From Chlorella sp. KRBP (Eukaryota; Chlorophyta; Trebouxiophyceae; Chlorellales; Chlorellaceae): a stretch of DNA of 14,783 nt. Numbering within the stretch: the stretch's first letter is position 1; each line of letters opens with the position of its first letter. Both the position numbers and the translations under genes were made by a program. The notes under the pieces are model-generated. The model searched no databases. It had not been told where the DNA came from and saw only the letters and a program-made list of their open reading frames with translations. The stretch lies in assembly GCA_004335735.1 (NCBI GenBank), contig QAXK01000942.1, forward strand, positions 1 through 14,783, written 5' to 3'. Shown here in pieces: positions 1-7,208 of the stretch.

Positions 1-971
1 GCCGCCGCCGGTGCTGCTGGCCCTGCCGCCGGCACCGCTGCTGGTGCTTGCGGTGGTGTGGCGACGGCGGTGCTGCTGGTGGCGCCGGGTGCGGAGGGAA
101 GGGAGCCGCCGCAGGTGCCTTTGGAAGCTGCCATGGCCCTCAGCACCGCCTCCACCGCCCCCACGTCACCCGGCACACCGTGATCAGGCCAGGCGTGGAA
201 CTGCACGTGCGTCACCACCAGCTGGTTCTGCTGATTCTGCTGGTGCGCACCGCCGCCGCCAGAGGTGAGTGCTGCCGCCGCGCCTCCAGGTTGCACCGCG
301 CTCAGCCGCACCTCGCGCACGGTCAGGTGCCCGCGCCCGTCCGTCCGCACGCTCAGGCACTCGACCAGCAGCCGCTGCGTGGCGCCCGCCGCTCCAAGGT
401 CCGTGGAGGCCGTACCCGGCCACGCGAGCTGCAGCACCTCGCCCACCGCGTTGGGAAAGTACTGCGAGCACTTGATCACGCCGCGCTCCACCGTGCCCGT
501 GAGCATGAGCACGCACCAGGCCCGCCGCTGCAGCACCATGGCCCAAAAGTCGGCCACCGTGCCGGGAAGCGGCCCCTGCGTGGCGATGTAGTGCTGCTCG
601 CGCTCGCTGGCCTGGGAGTCGTGCACCACAATCTCCGACGCGTTGATGTAGCCGTCCGTGCCACCGCCGCCGCCACTGGAGGTAGTGACAGCGCTGTCGT
701 GCGCGGCCGCGCTTTCAAGCAGCGCCAGCAGCCGCACGCGGTTGTAGTCGTACGGCAGCACGTTGACGTAGCGGTTCTTGAGCTTGTTGGCCGGGTGCGT
801 GGCGGCCTGCGCGGCGTGCGCAATCTGCTCGTCCAGCTGCTGCACGTGGCGGTACTCGGCCGCGAGCTGGCGGGGGTCGGCCAGGCGCTGAGCGATGATG
901 GCGAGGGCGGCGCGGTAGACCGAGGCTGGGCCTGTGGCGGCCGCCGCCGCCGTCCCCGCCGCTGATGACAT
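1..971 (-). CDS. Classical protein tyrosine phosphatase, N-terminal part (3' end beyond window)
   Basis: Removes phosphate from phosphotyrosine in proteins; probably a soluble signalling enzyme. The minus-strand frame is open from an ATG at 971 to the left edge without an intron (323 codons). Motifs of the tyrosine-specific PTP fold appear in order: KNRY (residues 65-68) with PYDYNRVRL, GYINAS (107-112), YIATQGPLP (128-136), DFW near 141, MLT near 156, KCSQYFP (167-173), and HVQFHAWPDHGVP with the WPD loop at 261-263, whose Asp is the general acid. The catalytic HCSAG P-loop is not reached: after WPD the frame runs into an Ala/Pro/Ser-rich stretch of over 40 residues, longer than the usual WPD to P-loop spacing, so the domain carries an insertion. 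Other inserts are a Gly run near residues 100-104 and a Gly/Gln tract near 235-250. No signal peptide is seen. The start is the first in-frame ATG; in-frame upstream peptide shows no PTP similarity. Family call firm; completeness and activity cannot be judged. Confidence 0.88.
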   Translation of the reverse strand, partial: MSSAAGTAAAAATGPASVYRAALAIIAQRLADPRQLAAEYRHVQQLDEQIAHAAQAATHPANKLKNRYVNVLPYDYNRVRLLALLESAAAHDSAVTTSSGGGGGTDGYINASEIVVHDSQASEREQHYIATQGPLPGTVADFWAMVLQRRAWCVLMLTGTVERGVIKCSQYFPNAVGEVLQLAWPGTASTDLGAAGATQRLLVECLSVRTDGRGHLTVREVRLSAVQPGGAAAALTSGGGGAHQQNQQNQLVVTHVQFHAWPDHGVPGDVGAVEAVLRAMAASKGTCGGSLPSAPGATSSTAVATPPQAPAAVPAAGPAAPAA

Positions 972-1886
972 GGGGGCCTGGGCGCGCGCGCGCGGCCTTG
1001 CGGCTGCTGGTGGCGCCGCTGCTGCTGCTGGGTGCCGCAGCGCTGCGCTGACTAGCGAGGGTCTAGCGAGCGACGTGCCGGGGGCCAGTCCAGGTCAGGC
1101 GCGCGCCCAGCGCAAGCTCCGCGCATGCGCCGTCCACCTGTGCATATGCATGAAGGCATGCGTGCTGTTAAAACACAGTGCTACTAGGAGAGCGCTGCTG
1201 CTGGCCTTGCCATCGCGCCCACCCACCTCCACGGCTACGAGGAAGGGGCAGGACCGATCGAGGTCGACCACCCGGTGGAGGTGTCCAAACGCTCGCCTGC
1301 GCAGCGCAGCGAGCAGCGCCTGTGGCGTCCGATGGAGCGTGGCGCCCTCCACGCCAGGAGCGAGCAACCCCGACAGCACAGCTCTACACGCCATCGTATG
1401 CGTCGTGCCGGCCTGGGACTCAATCGACAATCGCCCCGTTGCGCTCGTGCTCAAAGCAATTCTGACATCTTCGAGCGCGCAAGGCGCCCCTCGAGCTGCG
1501 GCTGGGGCAAACCGCGCATCCCTGGCACGCTGCTGCCACACGAATTGGCGCCCCGAGCCCCTCGCCCTCTGCCCTCTGCGCGCACCTGGTGAGGCCTGCT
1601 TGAGACCTGCTCGCCCCTCGCAGCAGCTACAGACTCGGCCCGCTCGCAGGCCGCAAGACGCCAATCATACAGGTGCGCCTGCTCGCCACGCCTCCCGCCT
1701 CGTCTTCTACCCGACTGCGCGACTCCTGCGACTCGCGTGTCGATTCGGCTGCTCGCCGACTGCCTTTAGGGGCGTGCTGCGTTCGTGCAAGTTGTCCGGA
1801 CTCTACCTGACCGAATACTCTCGCTTGCTCTGTTCTCGGCTCATGAAAAAATTAAGGGATTGCAAAACCGAACCCGTCCCACACGC
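972..1886. other. Gene-free stretch: 5' flank of the PTP gene and 3' flank of the coiled-coil gene
   Basis: This 915-bp gap lies between two minus-strand genes. Several ORFs of 60-325 codons cross it on both strands, but their translations are Arg/Ala/Cys-rich, match no family I know, and are expected by chance in GC-rich DNA. The part nearest 1887 is the 3' flank of the coiled-coil gene and includes a short A-rich patch (about 1845-1855). The part nearest 971 is the promoter side of the PTP gene and holds a paired 8-mer described separately. I see no TGTAA-type polyadenylation signal on the minus strand (TTACA on plus). No RNA gene or mobile element was recognised. Confidence 0.6.
1052..1070 (-). 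promoter_or_regulatory. Paired CTCGCTAG element upstream of the PTP gene
   Basis: Read along the PTP gene's strand, the 8-mer CTCGCTAG occurs twice (1063-1070 and 1052-1059), 11 bp apart start to start, about one helical turn, and roughly 80-100 bp upstream of the PTP ATG. The same 8-mer in the same orientation relative to the gene lies upstream of the SDHAF4 gene at 5803-5810. A role as a transcription factor site is inference from position only. Confidence 0.3.
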
Positions 1887-4800
1887 TCAACGGCGCAGCG
1901 GCAGCGCGTAGGCAGCGCCCCCAATGCCCGTCCGGATCCCAGGGTGCACGGCCGGCGCCGGCGGCGCACGTGGTGGCGCCCCGCCCGCACCACCCCCGCC
2001 ACTCGCGCTCCTGCCGCCGGGTGCAGCAGCTGCTGCTGCAGCTTGTCCCGCTCCACCCCCACCGTTGTTCTGCAAGGCAAAGCGCCGGCGCAGGTCCTCA
2101 AAGCGGAACGACTCCTCCTGCTGCTGCTGCTCCTCCAGTTGGGTGCTGCCGGCCCGGGGTGCGGGCGGCGGCAGCACCTGCTTGCCCATGTGCTGCGGGC
2201 CAGCAGCGCACGCCTCCTCCGCCTGCACCACCACCACCACCCCATCCTCGTTCGGTGTCGCCGTGGGCTGCTCTCCTGCGGGCTCCAGGCGCCTCACCTG
2301 CGCGGCGGGTGCTGCCATGGCTGCAGAGCCTTGACGGCCACTCCTGGCGTTGACAGCCAGGCACTGCGCGCCCAACTGCGAGACGGGCGCTGCAATGGCG
2401 GCCGCAAAAGGAGACGCCGCCGCCACCTGGCTGCCGGGTGCCACTGTCTGCGCATCCTCCGCACCAGTGACACCAGAGACACGCTGCGGCTCCTGCTGTG
2501 GCTGCGCTGCAAGCGGCAAGTCATCCTGCGCCCGCTGCCCCGCTGCCAAAACATCCGTCGCACGCCTCAACACCGGCCGGTCAGCAGCCGTTGACGCCCC
2601 TGCACCTCCCCCGTCGTCGCCGGCCACCAAGTGCGGCTGGGCGCTGAGGAGGAGCTGCTCAGAAGGTGCCACGTCCGAGGCGTTGCTGGTATGGCGCTGG
2701 TGCAAGCTCACCAGGGAGGTGCGGGCATCCAGGTCAAACGCCACGTTGTGGTGCACCAGCACCACCTGCTGGCCCTGCCCCGCCGCCCCACCGCCCACCG
2801 CAGGGTGCGCACCACTCCCAGCCCCACCGCCGCCACCACTGGACGTGCGTGTGAGCGTGCGCCTGTCCCCTACCAGGCTGGTGCCCAGCGCCAGGTGGCC
2901 CCGGTGGGTGCTGCCACCACCTGGTGAGGAGATCCCACTGGTGGCAAAGCTGCGAGCCGTGCTGCCGCCACCAAAACCACCAAACACCGACCCAGGTGGC
3001 GGTGCAACCAAAACTGCCTCAACCGCCGCCACGCCGTCAACCCCCGCAACCGCTTCCTTTTCCGCGTCCCCTCCCTGCTGCTGCTGCGCCCCAGCCAACC
3101 CCGCCTGCCCTTCCCCCACCTCGCCCACGCTGCCCGCAGGCGCTGCATCCTCCTCAGTGCTGCGCCCACTGTTGCCAACGCCATCACCCGGCTGCCCCAC
3201 AGGCCGCTCACGCCGGCTGCGGCTGGTGAGCGGCGGAAGCGGTGCTGGTGGTGGCGCGGCGGACCCTTGGCTCTCCCCGCTGGTTCGCCTGCGCTGCCGC
3301 TGCTCCTGCTCCGTGCCCGCCTCAGCCGGGCCGACTGCCGGGACGCCATCGGCGGCCAGGTTGGACGCATCAGGTGCGGACTCGTAGCGCAGCCCCGTGC
3401 CGCGCCTCGACAGGAACGCTGCACCCCTGGCGCGGTCCGCCGCGCGCGGCGTTGGCGTGAAGCACGCGCGCCGCGACGAGGACAGCAGCCCGGGAGGCGG
3501 AGGCGGGACTGGGGGCAGCAGCAGCACTGGCACCCGCGGCGGCCCCAGCGCGGAGGCTCGTCGCTCCTCCGGCGTCGTGCGAGAGGTGAGAGGTGCCGCA
3601 CTGGTGGCAGGCTGCTCCACCGCCCGAGGCTCCTCTCTTCCTCCTGCTGGTGCTGCTGTGTCTGTGCCGCCCCACTCGTCGCTCTCCTCCTCTTCCTCCT
3701 CCTCCTCCTCCTCCTCTTCGTCCAGCTCGTCCAAATACAGGTCGCGGCAGGTCAGGTCCGGCAGCGAGCTCGCGCGCCCCAGTCGTGCCGTCAGCGCCCC
3801 CAGGTCCCCCGCGCCGCCAGCCGACTCCCAGACGGCAGTCCCGCCGTCGCCGTCGACCCCCTGGTCGTGCTGCTGGAAGGTGGGTGGGAGGTGCAGCTGG
3901 TGAGAGGTGAGCGAGAGCTCCGTCACCTGCCGCTTGAGAAGGTCCAGCATGTGGCTCTGCACACAACCACCACGCCAGCGGCACGGGTGAGGCCTGGGTT
4001 GCTTGTGCTCTCTAATAGCTGTGTGCAGTGGCACAGCAACAGCACACGTCCAGGCCTTGCTCGCTCACCTTGGCCTCCAGGTCCACCCGGCTCCTCTGTG
4101 CCTCTAGCTTGGCCGTCTGCAGCTCCTGGGCGAGCAGTGCCGCCTGGCCAGCTGTCTGGTCGCCCAGGCCACGCGCCGCCACCAGTTGGGAGCGCAACTG
4201 CAACCAATCAACACCACCACCACCAGGACCTCACCTGTGCATGCAAACTGTGGCTGCACAACACAACGGGCGCGTGTGCAGGCACGATGCTGCTAGTTGG
4301 ACCCTGGGCATGGCGCGTGCAGGCACCAGGCCCGTCATCATGACGCACCAGCTCCGCCTCGATGTGGAAGGCGTCTGCGGCTGCCCGGGTGGACTCTGCC
4401 TCCCCGCGCGCAGCCATGAGCTCCTGTAAGGCATCACGCACGAGTGCAGCATGAACGTGTCTCTGCAAGCCCTGCTCCTGCCATGAGCGCCTGCTGCACA
4501 TCACACGCCAATGCAACGTGAGAGTGTGAGCCACGCATGTCCTCATTTCGCTTGCTGCGGCTGGCGCCTCGTGCGAGCACAGCATCACCCATACCTGCTG
4601 CATGGCGCCCATTTGCTCCTGGGCCCGGGCCACCTCCACGTCCCGCCGCTGCAGCCGCTCCTGGGCGCTGGCCAGCTGAGACTGTGCGCAGGCAGCAGGC
4701 AGGCAAGCAGCGCAGCGCACAGGTGCTTTGCGGGTGGGTGGAGCGGCGGCATCGTGCGCAGGCACGTGCGCAGCAGCCGACAGGCCCTCAGGCCTGCTCT

Positions 4801-5690
4801 AGTGACGGCCAAAGGAGGTGGCACTGTGCGCTCGCTGCCCCAGCTGTGCATGCCCTGCCCTGCCCCGCCGCACCTGCAACGCCTTGATGGTAGCTGCCGC
4901 CCCTGGTGGGGTGGGCTGCTCCTGCTGGGGCGGTACAGTGGCGGCTGTCAGGGGCGTGGGCTCACGGGGTGTGTGGGGCGCTGAGCTGCTGGAACCACTG
5001 GCGCTGGGAGCGCGGCTCGTGGGTGCCAACAGGTGCCTGGGACTGGCCTGCAGGGCGGGAGGGCAGGGTGCAGCAGTGTGCGGCATCGGTCAGGTGCCTG
5101 CCACCTGCGGAGAGCATCTCTGGGCGCATGGCGTGGCATGCGCACACACTGGCACATGGGCCGCATGCAGTTGCTCTTTGGTGCTTTGCGGGGAGAACGG
5201 GACTGAGGACGCACCGCGCTGGAGGCAGTTTGCAGGCTGGGGGCCACCTGCAGGTGCGGCTGGCAGGCCATGTGCTGCGTGTAGCGCTGCATCTGCAGCG
5301 TGTGGTGCTGTTGCAGCCCGTCGAAATGCCGCCTGAGTGCGTCATGCTGCCCCACGAGAATGCGGAGCTCCCTCTGCGCCTCGGCGAACCGCGCCAGAAA
5401 GTAGTTCTTCTGCACGGGCACACAGGCCATTGACCAGAGCGTGCACAGAGCGTGTAGTGCTTGCGCCATGGAGCACCGAGCATGCGCGACAGCCAGCGCG
5501 CCCGCACGCATCGGACCCCCCGCCCGGCCCCCCCCTGCCTCACCTCGTGCACAGCCTTGTCAAGCTGCTGCTTCCAGAACAGAGTCTCATCCCGCTGCGC
5601 CTCCCTCTGCAGCAGCGCAAAGAGTTGAAGCGCACGACATGACCGACGATTCCATTTCGAGGCGCGCGCAGTGCAGAGCGTGCTGGCCAT
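1887..5690 (-). CDS. Unrecognised coiled-coil protein with long low-complexity C-terminal region
   Basis: Function unknown. Seven exons: 5690-5544, 5409-5215, 5047-4874, 4681-4595, 4462-4349, 4197-4069, 3956-1887, giving 971 residues and stop TGA. Every join has GT-AG borders and all six introns are phase 0. Residues about 20-300 are heptad-rich coiled coil: examples are QREAQRDETLFWKQQLDKAV (exon 1), FAEAQRELRILVGQHDALRR (exon 2), SQLASAQERLQRRDVEVARA (exon 4), ALLAQELQTAKLEAQRSRVD (exon 6). Exon 3 is a Pro/Ser/Thr linker. Exon 7 opens with coiled-coil SHMLDLLKRQVTELS, then a run of 12 Glu (362-373), then some 600 residues rich in Ala/Gly/Pro/Ser. Islands that look less degenerate are FTPTPRA, FLSRRGTGLRYESAPD and, near residue 897, SFRFEDLRRRFAL. 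No membrane segment or enzyme motif is seen. The start at 5690 is the least certain part: an acceptor-like GCTGCTGCAG inside exon 1 would allow an upstream first exon. An undetected intron in exon 7 is possible. It could be a cytoskeletal, centrosomal or trafficking scaffold, but nothing proves that. Confidence 0.65.
3684..3719 (-). repeat. (GAG/GAA)12 tract encoding a Glu run
   Basis: Twelve consecutive Glu codons, mostly GAG with two GAA, lie in exon 7 of the coiled-coil gene and are flanked by further acidic residues (DELD before, SDE after). The codon interruptions near both ends suggest a microsatellite that has partly degenerated. It makes a strongly acidic hinge between the coiled coil and the low-complexity tail. 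Confidence 0.85.
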
Positions 5691-5802
5691 CGTGCGCCAC
5701 AGCGTGCAGCACACAATGCGACGCTTTCCGCACGCGCGCACCTCGTCTCGCCTGCGACCGCCCAGACCCAAGACCATTTTTCGATTTCGCGTGCTGCAGG
5801 TG

Positions 5803-5810
5803 CTCGCTAG
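5803..5810 (+). promoter_or_regulatory. CTCGCTAG 8-mer upstream of SDHAF4
   Basis: Single copy of the 8-mer that is also paired upstream of the PTP gene, in the same orientation relative to the downstream gene. It lies 37 bp before the TATA-like box and 161 bp before the chosen ATG. Regulatory function is inferred only. Confidence 0.25.
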
Positions 5811-5839
5811 AAGCGCCGGCTCGCGACGCAGGGCGCACG

Positions 5840-5845
5840 TATAAG
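5840..5845 (+). promoter_or_regulatory. TATA-like box (TATAAG) of the SDHAF4 gene
   Basis: TATAAG sits in otherwise GC-rich DNA about 125 bp upstream of the chosen ATG at 5971. If it acts as a TATA box, transcription would begin near 5870, leaving a 5' UTR of about 100 nt. This agrees with 5971 being the first in-frame ATG. Confidence 0.4.
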
Positions 5846-5970
5846 CATCGCGTTGTGCACTTGATGTGTGCGTGTTTCGACACTCAAGTGCGAGGAGGCA
5901 TGCGCAAGCCACAGGAATCGTTCGATCGTGGCAGACGGGAGCGCCAAAGACGCGCAAACCTTTGCACAGG

Positions 5971-7128
5971 ATGCGCAGCATGCAGGCCTCAGCACTCAGT
6001 CTGCTGCAGCTGGCCATGGCGGGCAGCACGCACACGGTTGTGGCAGCGGCGACGTCACGGGCTTGCGGGATGTTCAGCAGCGCTCTGCAGCAGCAGCACC
6101 ACCACCAGCACGATGCCGGGAGCACGCAGGACTCAGCCGCAGGTGTCACGCGACGCTACCTGCACGCCAGCCCGGCCACATCACGCAATGCGCAGCAGCA
6201 GGACCCCAGCAGCAGCAAGGACGACCACACCGCAGCGGCAGGTACACCCAAACAGCCCCCAGCAGCCTGGGCCAACCTGGCCGCACGGCTCGGCAGCGTG
6301 CCGCCGGCCCCTCCCGCTGCCACCACCACCTCCTCGTCCCCTCAGGACGGGCAGCAGCAAGCAGGTGGAGGGCCAGCTGCGTCGCAGTTGCTGCAGCCGG
6401 ACCTGTTCACTCAGGCCATGCAGCGCAAGACGGAGCAGCAGCTGCTCGACCTGATTGAGAACAGGCGGGCGGGGCAGGGGCTGGGGCCGGGGGGGCAGAA
6501 GAGGCCCATGGTCATGATGCCTCAGGCAACAGGGGGCAGCGCGCAGCAAGGGGCGGCAGACGCAGAGGCACAGCAGGGAACGGAGGAGGAGCAGGCGGAG
6601 GAGGAAGGGGAGGAGGAGGAGCACGTGAGTGGGCGTGTGGTGGGCGGGCGGCTTGTGCGTGCCGTAGGAGCGTGTGAGACTGCGTCTCCTTGCGGCGCGT
6701 GAGTTCCAGTTCGTAGCAGCGAGCGCCACCTGCCTAGAGTGTGCTTGTGGACATGAGTTGCCGCCGGGCCAGGGCACCAAGGAATTGGGATCCAGCACGG
6801 CCAGCGCCGGCACCAAGCAGCAAGCGGCGCTGTTGTCCTGAGTTGTCCTCGACATGCGACGGTGGGCTGGTTGCACGGTGGGCTTGTTCGGCAGGTGAAC
6901 AAGAAGACTGGCGAGCGGTACGGGCCCAAGGGCAAGGAGCCCACCCGCTTTGGTGAGCTCCCTGTGGGCTTTCTGCGTGCACTGCGGAGTACAACGTACG
7001 GGAATGCGACATCGCGCCTGGCCGCCCCCCTGAGAAATTCCAGGCACGCTAACACATCGCATGTCACCGTTGCATTTGCTTGTGCAGGCGACTGGGAGAT
7101 CAAGGGGCGCTGCAGCGACTTTTCGTGA
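5971..7128 (+). CDS. SDHAF4: Succinate dehydrogenase assembly factor 4 (DUF1674), mitochondrial
   Basis: SDHAF4 proteins bind the flavinylated SDHA subunit in the mitochondrial matrix and help it join complex II. Three exons, 5971-6624, 6895-6952 and 7088-7128, splice with GT-AG borders (phases 0 and 1) into 250 residues. The whole signature is in the last 32 residues, spread over exons 2 and 3: VNKKTGERYGPKGKEPTRFG joined to DWEIKGRCSDFS, with the family's KTGE, GPKG-EPTR-GDWE and KGRC-DF pattern. The N-terminus from ATG 5971 is Ala/Ser/Leu/Arg-rich and nearly free of acidic residues, as expected of a mitochondrial presequence; ATG 5980 is an alternative. The middle (about residues 40-218) is low complexity, rich in Gln, Ser, Pro and Ala and ending in a Glu-rich run, making the protein more than twice the length of the human one (108 aa). 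Divergent from the coiled-coil gene; its stop is 80 bp before the GT92 ATG on the same strand. Identity is secure; the exact start is less so. Confidence 0.92.
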
Positions 7129-7208
7129 CCAGCTCCACCGAGTGGCGTTCTAACTCCTCGTGCGCGAGCGCACAACCTGCAACATGAAGGAACAAAGACG
7201 ATGACGCG
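7129..7208 (+). other. Very short gap between SDHAF4 stop and GT92 start
   Basis: Only 80 bp separate the SDHAF4 stop from the GT92 ATG on the same strand. I see no TGTAA polyadenylation signal and no TATA box. The gap holds a six-codon upstream ORF and an out-of-frame ATG just before the GT92 ATG. There is hardly room for a 3' UTR, a terminator and a separate promoter, so a shared transcript or overlapping transcription units are likely. Confidence 0.6.
7184..7204 (+). other. Six-codon upstream ORF before GT92
   Basis: An ATG at 7184 opens a frame encoding MKEQRR and stops at TGA 7202-7204. The stop overlaps another ATG at 7201 (ATGA arrangement) that opens an out-of-frame ORF across the GT92 ATG at 7209. 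If the mRNA includes this leader, ribosomes must pass or reinitiate after two ATGs to make the glycosyltransferase. Translation of it is not shown. Confidence 0.35.

Larger units (their letters stand above)
5691..5970. promoter_or_regulatory. Divergent promoter region between the coiled-coil and SDHAF4 genes
   Basis: These 280 bp separate the ATG of the minus-strand coiled-coil gene from the ATG of the plus-strand SDHAF4 gene, so both promoters must fit here unless they extend into neighbouring transcribed sequence. It includes a T-rich patch near 5777-5786, one copy of the CTCGCTAG 8-mer at 5803-5810 and a TATA-like box at 5840-5845. No ORF here resembles a protein family. A bidirectional, possibly co-regulated promoter is an inference from geometry. 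Confidence 0.55.

Noticed and set aside
48..965. Long plus-strand ORF opposite the PTP gene
   Set aside because: It is the antisense shadow of the PTP coding frame, rich in Arg/His/Ala with no family motif, whereas the minus strand shows a full series of PTP motifs.
934..1911. 325-codon plus-strand ORF across the gap between the two minus-strand genes
   Set aside because: Composition is typical of chance ORFs in GC-rich DNA, no motif is recognisable, and it overlaps the starts and ends of two better supported genes.
2350..3387. 345-codon plus-strand ORF
   Set aside because: It is antisense to the last exon of the coiled-coil gene and consists of Pro/Ala/Cys-rich low-complexity sequence. I preferred the minus strand because its frame joins in phase to the coiled-coil exons.
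5866..5970. Extended start of SDHAF4 upstream of 5971
   Set aside because: The codon at 5866 is GTG, not ATG, and it lies only about 20 bp after the TATA-like box, where transcription would hardly have begun.
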